Positions 7,836 to 17,755 of a stretch of 64,000 bases of DNA are shown in pieces. This DNA comes from Lachnospiraceae bacterium NC2004. Its GTDB lineage: Bacteria > Bacillota > Clostridia > Lachnospirales > Lachnospiraceae. A program made the position numbers and the translations under genes. Each line of letters opens with the position of its first letter. The stretch's first letter is position 1. Location of the stretch: the NCBI GenBank assembly GCA_000621905.1, contig JHXB01000004.1:126752-190751 (forward strand), given 5' to 3'. The notes below the pieces were generated by a model. It searched no databases. It was not told the origin of the DNA and saw only the letters and a program-made list of their open reading frames with translations.

Positions 7836-10160
7836 ATGAGTGTATCTAAGAGTATGAGGCGCATGAAGCGAGTAGTTGCGCTGGCGGTGGCATTTGCCTT
7901 GGCGTTAACTGTAATTATTCCAGTGAATGAAGGATGTGAAGTTAACGCGGAGGGTGAAGTAGGTCAGATTACTAACTATGAGGTATTGCGCGCCGAAGGA
8001 GCAGGACCTAAGGTAGTTAGGAATCTTGTTCAGGAGAATGAACGAGCTATCTATTTTACTATTGACGGAGTCAGGGCTGTAGAGGAGACAGGCAGAGGAA
8101 TCTATAGTGTCAAGGTAGAGGGTGGAAGCGAGTACTTCTATACCGGAGAGACTATAACATCATCTACTACTACACCGGGCGTATATTACAGCGATGGAAG
8201 GAGTGGAAGCCTCACTAAAGGATATTATTTCGTATATCCCGATGGAGATAAGAGCAAGAACATTCAGGTTCAGGTCTTGGATGTTGATGCAGCATTTTCT
8301 AAGAATTTTTCTATCAATAAATCATCATTTAGTGGAAGCGCAGGAACCTGGATAACCGATGCTTCGCTTAAGTCTGAGCTTGATTTGATGGTTAATGATA
8401 ATGCGTCTGCAATGTATATTAATTATACCGATTATAGCGGAGTTCCTTCGAGGACGCTTAGACCGGGAACTTCCAACAGTACGACTACATTCAGCACCTC
8501 TTTGTTAAGCTATTATGTTGACTCTGTATCAGCAGAGAGAGTAGATATCAAGATTTATTACGGAAGCAAATACATAGGCCCGGCGTCGTCTCTTTATAGT
8601 TCATTTATTAAAATAGGCAGTGCGTTAGCCAATTCGCCGGGATTTGGTTACAACACCAATGCATATAAGCTTAACGCCAATATGCCTAGCAAGGATTATT
8701 TAGCTGTGCTTGATTGGTGCGTGTACAGTGATTCTAACGGCGCTACCGGAATACATTATAGTAACAGTAACAATAGTTCTAATTATGTTAAAGGTTCAGG
8801 AAGCACACCTGACAATGCAAGCTCACTTGCTCTTATTCCTGATGAGGGGGTATATCTTCCACTTTCTGCAAGTTCGAGCAAGAAGAATTATCTGAAGATA
8901 AGATCGGCAAGTTATGCGGACAATCAGGCTCCGGCAATTAATGGAGAGGTAACGACGATATATGGAGCCGGAGGTCCAAATGCGATTACGTATAATTCGC
9001 TGAATGTAGGTCAAAATGTCGGCGTGGATGATGCAGATTTATTTAAGACTATGACAGTCAATGCATCTAAGGGAGAGAGGGTTCTAGGAGAGATTACATC
9101 TGTAGGTGGTAAGAGCATTGGTGCTTCATTTTCAGATGATTATATAACTATTACACCTTCAGGAAATATAACGGTTAAGAAAGGTAGTTCTAAAGCGCTT
9201 ACCTACAAGCTTGTAACCAAGACTCCTTACACTAAGTTCAGAAATGAAAGCGGATTAGCTGCTACGAAGACAGAGCCTGTCATTTATGATTCGGGAAGTT
9301 CAGCGAGTCCGTCATCATACACTTTGGGATATCAGACATGGAATGTAACCCTCACAATATCAGCAATAAAGGGAGAGGGAGCTGAAGATACGACAGAGGC
9401 AACAACTACCGAGGCGGAGACAACAGCAGAAGCATCTACAACTGAAAATGGAACAACTACCGAGACTTCTACAACTGCAGTTGATGGAACGACAGAGAGT
9501 GCGACAACAAATGTTGACTCAACAACAGGAGCTAACACTACTACTGAGTCTCCGGTGGTGATTTCACCTCAACCGGAGGTTCATGCCGATGACCTTGGAA
9601 ATGTAACTATCAGCAAGATTACAAGCAAGAAACTTAAACTTACTGTCAAATGGAATGAGGTCGCCGGAGCGGACGGCTACGAAGTATATATCGCTAATAG
9701 CAAAGCATTTACTAACTACGAGAGAGCAGCTGTTGTAAGTAACAAGACTTCTTGTGTAATTAAGTCATTTAACTGCAAGAAACTTAAAAAAGGCAAGAAA
9801 TATTTCATCATGGTAAGGCCTTTTAAAGGCGCACCGGTGTTTACAACGACTGAAGACGGATACACTAAGGTGTGTAAGAAGAAAGGTAAGATGAATATTG
9901 TTATACCGAGCAATCCTGAGGAACCTAATCTAAGGTCGACCAAGATTCAGATTTCTAAATCCGAGACATCAGGATTTAAGACTGTGGCAACGGTTAAGAA
10001 TACTCTTAGAAGAAAGTGTACAGTCACGGTTAAGAAGTATAAATCTAAGAAGCTTAAGAAGGGCAAGACGTACTATATTAAGTTGATTAGAACTATAGAT
10101 ACAACGCCTAAAGAATATGGCAATCAGAGTACTGTTAAAGGATGCAAATGTAAAAAATAA
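7836..10160 (+). CDS. Secreted surface protein, paralogue of the next gene (774 aa)
   Basis: I chose ATG 7836, 8 nt after AAGGAGG, over an upstream in-frame start. A signal peptide (MKRVVALAVAFALALTV core) leads into a roughly 490-residue N-terminal region of unknown fold (landmarks VEETGRGIYSVKVEGG, YFYTGETIT, TTPGVYYSDG). That region is closely matched in the downstream 2063-aa protein. A Thr/Glu/Ala-rich linker (about 505-575) then leads to a fibronectin-III-like segment (LKLTVKWNEVAGADGYEVYI, KKLKKGKKYFIMVRPF) and a second Lys-rich beta segment. There is no LPXTG or obvious wall anchor; the basic C-terminus may bind wall polymers. Probably an extracellular adhesin or scaffold. Confidence 0.8.
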   Translation: MSVSKSMRRMKRVVALAVAFALALTVIIPVNEGCEVNAEGEVGQITNYEVLRAEGAGPKVVRNLVQENERAIYFTIDGVRAVEETGRGIYSVKVEGGSEYFYTGETITSSTTTPGVYYSDGRSGSLTKGYYFVYPDGDKSKNIQVQVLDVDAAFSKNFSINKSSFSGSAGTWITDASLKSELDLMVNDNASAMYINYTDYSGVPSRTLRPGTSNSTTTFSTSLLSYYVDSVSAERVDIKIYYGSKYIGPASSLYSSFIKIGSALANSPGFGYNTNAYKLNANMPSKDYLAVLDWCVYSDSNGATGIHYSNSNNSSNYVKGSGSTPDNASSLALIPDEGVYLPLSASSSKKNYLKIRSASYADNQAPAINGEVTTIYGAGGPNAITYNSLNVGQNVGVDDADLFKTMTVNASKGERVLGEITSVGGKSIGASFSDDYITITPSGNITVKKGSSKALTYKLVTKTPYTKFRNESGLAATKTEPVIYDSGSSASPSSYTLGYQTWNVTLTISAIKGEGAEDTTEATTTEAETTAEASTTENGTTTETSTTAVDGTTESATTNVDSTTGANTTTESPVVISPQPEVHADDLGNVTISKITSKKLKLTVKWNEVAGADGYEVYIANSKAFTNYERAAVVSNKTSCVIKSFNCKKLKKGKKYFIMVRPFKGAPVFTTTEDGYTKVCKKKGKMNIVIPSNPEEPNLRSTKIQISKSETSGFKTVATVKNTLRRKCTVTVKKYKSKKLKKGKTYYIKLIRTIDTTPKEYGNQSTVKGCKCKK

Positions 10161-10171
10161 GGAGGCTCTTT

Positions 10172-13100
10172 ATGAGTAGTTACAACAAATACGCCAAGAG
10201 AATAACAGCTATGGGAGTGGCGTTAATAATGACAATAAGCTTGTTGATTAATGGTTGGCAGGCTAATGGGGTTAAGGCTGAGACGATAGGAACGATTACT
10301 AATTATAATACGCTGTATTCTAATGGAGCAGGTCCGAAAGTTAATAGGAACACCGCCCAAGGAAATGACAGAGCAATCAGATTTTTGATTGATGGAGTTC
10401 AGGCTGTAGAGGAGACAGGTAGAGGAATATACAGTGTCAAGGTAGAAGGAGGAAGTGAGTACTTCTACACCGGAGAGACTATAACATCAGCTACTACCAC
10501 CCCTGGTGTTTATTACAGTGACGGAAGTAGCGGAAGTCTCGCAAAGGGATGGTATTTTGTATATCCTAATGGAGATAGGACTAAGAATATTCAGGTTCAG
10601 GTATTAGAGTCTGATTCACGACAAACTGGAGAGATATTTATTCGCAAGTCTTCTTTTAGTTATGCGGAGCATACTTGGATCACAGAAGGTTCATTAAAGA
10701 GTGAATTAGATACACTCATACTAAACAATAATCGCGCGGTTATTTTGGCATATGTGAACTATAATGGAATAGTAGTTAACCCAGTTTATCCTGGAACTTC
10801 GAATGGATCAACATCGTTTGAAGTAAATAGCTTAAGGTATTATATTGACTCGGTATCTGAAGTAAGAGCAGACATAAAAATATATTACGGTAGTAAGTTG
10901 ATTGATAAATCTTCTTCGGGAAGTAGTTTTTGTATTAAAATCGGAGATAGACTTACTAATGCTCCTAGTTTGGATTACAATTCTAATGCTTATAAACTTA
11001 ATGCGAATATGGAAAGCAAGGATTATTTGGCTATTTTTGATTGGAGTATTAAAAAAGATAGTAATGGCATTAACAATAATGTGAGTTATAAATACACTTA
11101 TAATGCTGCGACTTATAATCCTGGAAGTGGGAGTCAGCCGGATAATCCTGATTCACTTGTGTTGATTCCTAAAGAGGGAATATATCTACCTTTGTCCGTT
11201 TCCGATAAAAAAATTAATTATTTAAAAATTAGATCAGCGAGCTTTGCGGATAATCAATTGCCGGTGAATGGTGAGTATACTGCTGTCAATGGTCCTTTCG
11301 GACCTTACGAAATCACTTATGATTCGCTTAATGTAGGCCAGACGGTAGGTGTGGATGATGCGACTATTTTTAAGAACAAGACTGGTTATACCTCGGCTAA
11401 GGGAGAAAGAATCCTTGGAGATATAACCTATGTTAATAGTACAGCGATTGGATCTTCATATTCAGATGATTATGTTACGATTACACCAACCGGTAGAATA
11501 ACAGTTAAGAAGGGTAGTGGATCTCGTACTTATACACTGAAAACAAAGACGAAGTATACTAAATTTATTAAAGATACAAATACTGAGGCTGTGTTATATG
11601 ATTCGGGTAGTGGAGCTTCTCCAACCAATTATACCTTCGGCTATCAAGAATGGACGGTAACTTTAACAATTAAGTCTATTGTTGCTCCAACAACAGAAGC
11701 AGAAGAGACAGAAGCTGCAACTACTACAACAACTGAGAAGGCTACAACTACAACGCAAGCTACAACCACAGAAGCAACTACAACAGAAGCTCCAACGACA
11801 GAGGCGCCTAAGTACAAGGTTTCTTTTGGAACTTCTAATTACACAGGACTTAGCAGTAAGATTAAGTTTAGTGGCGGTGGTTCAACCGGGTCTAGTATCA
11901 ATGTTAAAGAGAAGACTAGCGTAAGTATTACGGGATTAGAGGGCGACAGCACCTACTATGAGCCTACAGTAACCATCTCTTACGGTGGCAAAGAAGAGAC
12001 TGTAACTAACGGCGTATTCACTATGCCTGCTTCTAATGTTACTGTAAATGTTACTTATAAAGTTAAGGCTACATCTAATATTGCTTATTCGTTCCCTGAC
12101 AGGCAGGGTGCAACTGCAACAGGACCTGCAACAGCGTTAGAGGGAACAACGGTGTCATTTAGCGTGCCGGGTTCTAATGATCAATATAAGGAACCTGTAG
12201 TAAGTGCTACTTACGGCGAAAGCAATGCGTCAATTTCATCACTTAATAAGGGCACTACCAATTCAAATGGTACAATTAACTATTCATTTACGATGCCTAA
12301 GGGTGATGTAAAAGTTAAGATTTCTTATACAGAGAATGAGTTTCAGATAAGTGCCAGATACGCTGATACATATACCACATACAGCGCTAATGACCTGATT
12401 CTTTCTAAGACAACAGGTAAGAAAGATGAATCTATAACAGTTACTATTCCTGCAGCTAACACAAGGTATAACAAACCTTCAGTTACTGCGTCAACTGCAA
12501 CCGGTAGTATTACAGTATCTACGATATCTGATGTGACATATAAATTTGCGATGCCTGCAGGTAATGTGACAGTTATTGTAACCTACCAAAAGGTTAGTTA
12601 CAAGGTTACAGCGTCGTCTAATAACACGCAAGCTGCGATAAATGTTACTTCTCCTGCTTATCCTGATGCTAAAGTAACATTTAGCTGCTCAACGGGTGAT
12701 GTGGTTTATAAGAATCCTGTTGTTACAGTTAAGAGCGGAAGTACACCTATTGCATGTACATATTCTAACGGTTCGGGCTCATTTACAATGCCTGATTCTG
12801 CCGTTACAATCGAGGTAACTTACGAGGTATGGCATGATGTGACTGTTACCACTAACGGTCTTACGGTTTCTTTAAGCAAGACCAATGCCAAGACCGGTGA
12901 TAAGGTTACGGTTACAATGCCGATAAATGATACAGATTTCTTGTACACTAATCCTAAGCTTACAGCTACAGGAGTTACATTAGGTAATCCTAGTGATTCG
13001 GTAAATACCAGAACATACCAGTTTACAATGCCTGACAAAGCAGTTTCTTTGTCAGCAACTTATGAGACTGCTAAAACACAGAAGGTTACAGTAAGCAATA

Positions 13101-16100
13101 TTACAGGCGAATTCACGGCAAGACAGGCACTTTCAAGTCTTTCACCATCGGGTAATATAACTGTTACCTACAGTGGTAGTTCAACAAGAACAAGAGAACT
13201 TAACTCATCTTATTATACCGATAAGGATGAAGTGACTGCCACAACAGAGGATGCCAATAAGAATACAATTAAGACTCATACGGTTACAGTTACGGTTACC
13301 GCGCCTGCTATCGGTACTACGTGTAATGCGGCAACAGGAACTTTTACCTATACATATAAAGAGACGATAGCACCTAATGAGAGGAAGATATCTAAAACAA
13401 TAATAGGAGATAGTAGTGTATCGGTTGAAACTAATAAGGTTACTGCTATTAAAGGAGACACAATTACAGTAAAAGCTAATTCATCTGCTAAATACGCCTT
13501 TCCAACAATTACGGTTGATCAGAAAGTGGGAACGCTAAGCCCTACTTACGATGCACTAGGAAATGCAACTGCTACGTTTAAGATGCCTGATGCGGATGTT
13601 ACAATAACTGTTAAGTATACTGCGATAACATTGGTAATCGCTTCATCTAAAGTAGCAAACGGAGGTACATATGATGCAGGAACTAAGCCGATGACGGCTG
13701 ATGAACTTAAAGCGCTTTTTACTGCAACGGCTAAGTATGGCACTAAGACAGTAGCGGTTGATGCGTCGTATATTTCTGCGACAGTAGGCAAGGAACCAAC
13801 TATCAACAGTGGTGGCATAGTTGGTTTTCCGGTTACAGTTACCGCTAACTATGGTGAAGTGTCGGCTGAGTGTAAGTTTACTTATACATATGGAATTCCG
13901 GAATATAATATATCAGCTGTGAGTGTTGTGTCTGGAGTAAATATAGATCCTGAAAAAGCATATTATGGTGATACTGTAACCGTTACAATTAAGCCAGTTG
14001 CTGATACTCCTGAATATATCTACAATAACGTAACCTGGACATATGGTAACGGAAAGACACTTACTGTTAACAGTGCAGGAACTAACAAGTATACATTTAA
14101 GATGCCCGCAGGTAATGTAACTGCTTCTGTTAATTACAGTAAGATAAAGAGCATTGTTATTAATAAGCCTTCTACAATCAAGGAGTCTTACGATAAGAAG
14201 GTTTCGGATCCTAATTCGACATTTGCAGCACCTACTGCAACGGTTACTTATGCTAACAGTAAAGTTAAGACAATTAATCTTACTAAGGATCAGTACGAAT
14301 ATGTGGAAGATACCGCAAATATTAAGGTAACTAAAGGCTTGCTTAACTCTACTACCGGAAAGTACGAGTGCGAGGCGGAGGTTCCTGTTATATTGAAACT
14401 TAAGGATGGATACAAATATGGTGGATTGACTGCGTCTGAAGTTAAGTTCTCATATAAGTACAGATATCCTGAAGGACAGTATGCAATTAATTTAACAGGT
14501 GCTTCAATTTTAACCACAGATACAGATCCTGTGGCAGAGAAGATTGATGTCAAAGAACTTGCATCATTGGTTGATTTAGGTCGTGATCCTGTTGATGGCA
14601 AGGTTAAGTACGATCCGGGTGAGGATGTTACCATAAAGGCGTTGCCTAATGCATTATATTCTTACGCTACAATTAAGTCTTCTGAGGTTACTGGTATAGA
14701 GACAGCGTACGGCGAGGACGGAACGGCTACATTTACATTTAAGATGCCTAACAAGGAGATTAATCTTGAGGTTACATATGCTCCTCTTATGAAGGTTTAT
14801 GTAAGCAAAGGTATCACTACCACAGAGTACGATAAGATGGTAGATGTTAAGGGCGCAAGTCTTGAAGGTGGAGAATTCACTCTTGACTTTGGCGGAAAGA
14901 ACAAGATAGTTAAGAGTATGTGGAACAAGGAGAGCAACGAGATTAACGGTATGTTAAGTGTTGCATCCGGTGAAGCTAAACTTAAGGAAACTAAAGACGG
15001 TAAAGATATCTACGAAGTTCCTGTAAATGTTACATACAATGCAACTATCGGAAAGAAGAGTTATCCTGTCAAGGTGCTTAATTCCGAAGCGGGAGCCGCG
15101 GGTGAAGCGACCCTTACATACACATACGCAGTAGATAAGGATTTCACTATTACCAAGACCGCTTCTGTTAAAGAAGTTCAGGAATCTGCAGGATATGTTG
15201 TTAAGGCAGGTGGTAAGAACGGTGAGAAGATAAGGGTAACCGTTCCTGCTGATACAGACACATATATCGAGCCTATTGTAACTATCACTGTCAACGGAAA
15301 GACCGAGAAGCTTACTTTGACAGACGGATACTATGAGTTCACATTAACAGGTGATACAACAGTAAATGCTGACTATGCTGTGCTTAGTGCGATTGAGATT
15401 ACTGATGTATCAACTCTTGGAGGAGCATCGGACAAGAGGATTAACGTAGCAGATTTCAATGCAGGTAAGGTTAAGGCTACTGCGGTATACAAGAGAAGCG
15501 ATAATACTGAGATCAAGAAAGAGTTATCACTTAACAACACCAATACATCATTTGCCGAGACATCTGCTCCTAAGGTTAAGGAAGAGAAAGAAGAAACCAA
15601 TGTATATGAAGTTGGTATTACTGTAACAGTTGTTGTCGGTGATAAGACAGCAACTAAGGAATTCACTTACACTTATGAAGAATCTAAGGCAGCAACTGAT
15701 GAAGAGGTGAAGGAAGGCGATAAAGCCAAAACCGAAGTCGAAATCAGTGAAGGTGACGATACAACATTTGACGATTCTAACTTTGGATCATTTAAGCTTA
15801 AGTCGAATAAATGCAAATCCAAGAAAAAGAAGATTACCGTTAAATGGACTGCTTGTGAGGGCGCACAGTACTATGTAATCCTTGTTTCTAATAAGAAGAA
15901 GGGTTTCTATGAGAGAAACAGAATTGTTCCTGCGAGCAAGACTTCATATACTATCTCTAAGTTTAGAGGCAAGAAGCTTAAGAAGGGTACCAACTACTTC
16001 ATCAAGATTCAGCCTATCGGAGAGGTTGGAGAGCCTCAGGAGAGAGTCAGCGAGACAAGAGCTATTACCGCTAAGAAGAAAGGCAAGCTTACTGTTAATG

Positions 16101-16363
16101 TTTCTGCAAATGCAGACTTAAGTGTTAGAAAGATCTTCCTCTACATGTCAACAACAGGCGGAGAAGATGAGTCTGAATGGAAGCAGGTAGGATCTTGGGG
16201 GAATACAATGAGAACTTATTCTAAGGTTCTTAAGAAATTTAACGGAGCAAAGATTAAGAAGGGTACTACCTACTATCTCAAAGCTAAATACACCTATATA
16301 GAGGGTGATTACGGCGATCCTGAAGATATGACGGCTCCGATTAAGGTTAAATGTAAGAAGTAA
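10172..16363 (+). CDS. Giant secreted repeat protein, 2063 aa
   Basis: It follows the paralogue by 11 nt, with AAGGAGG overlapping the upstream stop, so the two are co-transcribed. After a signal peptide (residues 1-36) comes the same N-terminal module of about 490 residues, then a Thr-rich linker (about 505-545). At least eight, probably nine, repeats of about 80-130 aa follow, most ending in a strand of the form F(T/K/A)MP..(N/D)V.V.V.Y, as in Ig-like or InlB-B-type repeat proteins. The C-terminal 230 residues contain Lys-rich Fn3-like modules (KKITVKWTACEGAQYYVIL, KKLKKGTNYFIKIQPIG). Part of the N-terminal module (about 10,600-11,700) is more AT-rich than its neighbours. Probably a long stalk-like adhesin. 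Confidence 0.8.
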   Translation: MSSYNKYAKRITAMGVALIMTISLLINGWQANGVKAETIGTITNYNTLYSNGAGPKVNRNTAQGNDRAIRFLIDGVQAVEETGRGIYSVKVEGGSEYFYTGETITSATTTPGVYYSDGSSGSLAKGWYFVYPNGDRTKNIQVQVLESDSRQTGEIFIRKSSFSYAEHTWITEGSLKSELDTLILNNNRAVILAYVNYNGIVVNPVYPGTSNGSTSFEVNSLRYYIDSVSEVRADIKIYYGSKLIDKSSSGSSFCIKIGDRLTNAPSLDYNSNAYKLNANMESKDYLAIFDWSIKKDSNGINNNVSYKYTYNAATYNPGSGSQPDNPDSLVLIPKEGIYLPLSVSDKKINYLKIRSASFADNQLPVNGEYTAVNGPFGPYEITYDSLNVGQTVGVDDATIFKNKTGYTSAKGERILGDITYVNSTAIGSSYSDDYVTITPTGRITVKKGSGSRTYTLKTKTKYTKFIKDTNTEAVLYDSGSGASPTNYTFGYQEWTVTLTIKSIVAPTTEAEETEAATTTTTEKATTTTQATTTEATTTEAPTTEAPKYKVSFGTSNYTGLSSKIKFSGGGSTGSSINVKEKTSVSITGLEGDSTYYEPTVTISYGGKEETVTNGVFTMPASNVTVNVTYKVKATSNIAYSFPDRQGATATGPATALEGTTVSFSVPGSNDQYKEPVVSATYGESNASISSLNKGTTNSNGTINYSFTMPKGDVKVKISYTENEFQISARYADTYTTYSANDLILSKTTGKKDESITVTIPAANTRYNKPSVTASTATGSITVSTISDVTYKFAMPAGNVTVIVTYQKVSYKVTASSNNTQAAINVTSPAYPDAKVTFSCSTGDVVYKNPVVTVKSGSTPIACTYSNGSGSFTMPDSAVTIEVTYEVWHDVTVTTNGLTVSLSKTNAKTGDKVTVTMPINDTDFLYTNPKLTATGVTLGNPSDSVNTRTYQFTMPDKAVSLSATYETAKTQKVTVSNITGEFTARQALSSLSPSGNITVTYSGSSTRTRELNSSYYTDKDEVTATTEDANKNTIKTHTVTVTVTAPAIGTTCNAATGTFTYTYKETIAPNERKISKTIIGDSSVSVETNKVTAIKGDTITVKANSSAKYAFPTITVDQKVGTLSPTYDALGNATATFKMPDADVTITVKYTAITLVIASSKVANGGTYDAGTKPMTADELKALFTATAKYGTKTVAVDASYISATVGKEPTINSGGIVGFPVTVTANYGEVSAECKFTYTYGIPEYNISAVSVVSGVNIDPEKAYYGDTVTVTIKPVADTPEYIYNNVTWTYGNGKTLTVNSAGTNKYTFKMPAGNVTASVNYSKIKSIVINKPSTIKESYDKKVSDPNSTFAAPTATVTYANSKVKTINLTKDQYEYVEDTANIKVTKGLLNSTTGKYECEAEVPVILKLKDGYKYGGLTASEVKFSYKYRYPEGQYAINLTGASILTTDTDPVAEKIDVKELASLVDLGRDPVDGKVKYDPGEDVTIKALPNALYSYATIKSSEVTGIETAYGEDGTATFTFKMPNKEINLEVTYAPLMKVYVSKGITTTEYDKMVDVKGASLEGGEFTLDFGGKNKIVKSMWNKESNEINGMLSVASGEAKLKETKDGKDIYEVPVNVTYNATIGKKSYPVKVLNSEAGAAGEATLTYTYAVDKDFTITKTASVKEVQESAGYVVKAGGKNGEKIRVTVPADTDTYIEPIVTITVNGKTEKLTLTDGYYEFTLTGDTTVNADYAVLSAIEITDVSTLGGASDKRINVADFNAGKVKATAVYKRSDNTEIKKELSLNNTNTSFAETSAPKVKEEKEETNVYEVGITVTVVVGDKTATKEFTYTYEESKAATDEEVKEGDKAKTEVEISEGDDTTFDDSNFGSFKLKSNKCKSKKKKITVKWTACEGAQYYVILVSNKKKGFYERNRIVPASKTSYTISKFRGKKLKKGTNYFIKIQPIGEVGEPQERVSETRAITAKKKGKLTVNVSANADLSVRKIFLYMSTTGGEDESEWKQVGSWGNTMRTYSKVLKKFNGAKIKKGTTYYLKAKYTYIEGDYGDPEDMTAPIKVKCKK
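11820..15400 (+). repeat. Intragenic tandem repeat region of the giant surface protein
   Basis: Diverged protein repeats of about 80-130 residues recur, with end motifs FTMPASNVTVNVTY, FTMPKGDVKVKISY, FAMPAGNVTVIVTY, FTMPDSAVTIEVTY, FTMPDKAVSLSATY, FKMPDADVTITVKY, FKMPAGNVTASVNY and FKMPNKEINLEVTY, plus a ninth degenerate copy. DNA identity between copies is low, so this is an old duplication series. Confidence 0.75.
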
Positions 16364-16378
16364 ATATTGTGCATTTTG

Positions 16379-16408
16379 TCCGGGTGGAATATTCCACCCG
16401 GATTTTTA
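16379..16408 (+). terminator. Terminator of the surface-protein operon
   Basis: A perfect 24-nt palindrome (16379-16402; arms TCCGGGTGGAAT and ATTCCACCCGGA) followed by a T-rich run. Confidence 0.85.
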
Positions 16409-16425
16409 TTTTTGCAAGATGTTAC

Positions 16426-16454
16426 TTGACAACTTGCATTTAACCATATTATAG
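16426..16454 (+). promoter_or_regulatory. lysA promoter
   Basis: Consensus TTGACA (16426-16431), then TATTAT (16447-16452, 15-bp spacer) or the overlapping TTATAG (16449-16454, 17-bp spacer). Confidence 0.7.
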
Positions 16455-16489
16455 TAGAAAAGGTTTTTTAAAAAGGAGGCACCTATAAT

Positions 16490-17740
16490 ATGAAGAAGAT
16501 ACCTTTCGTGACCAAAGAGAAATTAGACGAGATTATAGAAAAGTACCCTACACCTTTTCATTTGTATGATGAAGAGGGTATAAGGGAGAATGCAAGACGC
16601 ATACAGGAAGCGTTTGCATGGAATGAAGGATATAAGGAATATTTTGCAGTTAAAGCTACTCCTAATCCTACTATATTAAAGATATTGAAAGAGGAAGGCT
16701 GTGGAACAGATTGTTCTTCACTGACAGAGCTTATGCTTTCCGAGATGATCGGAGTGACAGGCAATGACATTATGTTTTCAAGTAATGACACTCCTGCTGA
16801 GGACTTCAAGAAGGCGAAAGAGCTTGATGCGATCATCAACTTAGATGATATATCTCATATCGATTTTCTTGATGAGGTTGCTGGAATGCCTGAGAAGATA
16901 TGCTGCAGATACAATCCTGGCGGTAAGTTTGAACTTGGTACAGACATCATGGACAACCCTGGCGATGCCAAGTACGGAATGACTAAAGAGCAGCTTTTTG
17001 AAGCATATTCAAGACTTAAAGATATGGGAGTTAAGGAGTTTGGCCTTCACTCATTTATTGCCAGCAATACGGTCAGCAATGATTATTATCCGACTCTTGC
17101 AGGCATTTTGTTTGAACTTGCAGTTGAGATTAAGGAGAAGACAGGCGTAGAGCTTGACTTTATCAATCTTTCCGGTGGTGTTGGTGTTAACTACACCGAG
17201 GACAAAGAGCCTAACGATATCATGGTTATAGGTGAGGGCGTGCATAAAGCATTTGACGAGATATTAGTTCCTAATGGACTTGGCAAGGTTAAGATATTCA
17301 CAGAGATGGGAAGATTTATGCTTGCGCCTTACGGTGGGTTGGTTACAACTGCAATCCATGAGAAGAAGATTTATAAAGATTACATCGGTGTTGATGCATG
17401 TGCGGTTAACCTTATGAGACCTGCAATGTATGGCGCTTATCATCATATAACAGTTATGGGTAAAGAGGATGCACCTCGTGACCATGTGTATGATGTTACC
17501 GGTTCGCTTTGTGAGAACAACGATAAGTTCGCAATCGACAGAGAGCTTCCTGAGATTGAGAAGGGCGATGTACTGTTTATTCATGACGCGGGCGCGCATG
17601 GATTTGCGATGGGTTATAATTACAACGGTAAGTTAAAGTCAGCTGAGCTTCTTCTTCACGAAGATGGCAATGTTGAGATGATTAGAAGACCGGAGACTCC
17701 GGAGGATTATTTTGCAACTCTTAGAGGTTATGGAATTTAA
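16490..17740 (+). CDS. lysA: Diaminopimelate decarboxylase family protein
   Basis: PLP-dependent fold-type III decarboxylase, most likely making L-lysine from meso-diaminopimelate in the cytoplasm. The PLP lysine lies in YFAVKATPNP, the phosphate-binding Gly-rich loop is LSGGVGVNY, and the dimer-interface active-site region is GSLCENNDKFA with HDAGAHGFAMGYNYNG. 416 aa is normal. AAAGGAGG precedes ATG 16490. The gene is followed after 15 nt by an AGCS symporter gene, which suggests a shared amino-acid metabolism transcript. Related ornithine/lysine or carboxynorspermidine decarboxylases share the fold, so the exact substrate is inferred. Confidence 0.85.
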   Translation: MKKIPFVTKEKLDEIIEKYPTPFHLYDEEGIRENARRIQEAFAWNEGYKEYFAVKATPNPTILKILKEEGCGTDCSSLTELMLSEMIGVTGNDIMFSSNDTPAEDFKKAKELDAIINLDDISHIDFLDEVAGMPEKICCRYNPGGKFELGTDIMDNPGDAKYGMTKEQLFEAYSRLKDMGVKEFGLHSFIASNTVSNDYYPTLAGILFELAVEIKEKTGVELDFINLSGGVGVNYTEDKEPNDIMVIGEGVHKAFDEILVPNGLGKVKIFTEMGRFMLAPYGGLVTTAIHEKKIYKDYIGVDACAVNLMRPAMYGAYHHITVMGKEDAPRDHVYDVTGSLCENNDKFAIDRELPEIEKGDVLFIHDAGAHGFAMGYNYNGKLKSAELLLHEDGNVEMIRRPETPEDYFATLRGYGI

Positions 17741-17755
17741 GAATAAGGAGATATC

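Noticed and set aside
9332-9538. Minus-strand Val/Ser-rich frame opposite the Thr-rich linker
   Set aside because: It is the antisense of a Thr/Ala/Glu codon repeat, which automatically gives an open Val/Ser frame.
11679-11924. Gln/Leu-rich frame inside the giant surface gene
   Set aside because: It is a shifted reading of the Thr-codon repeat with no start signals.
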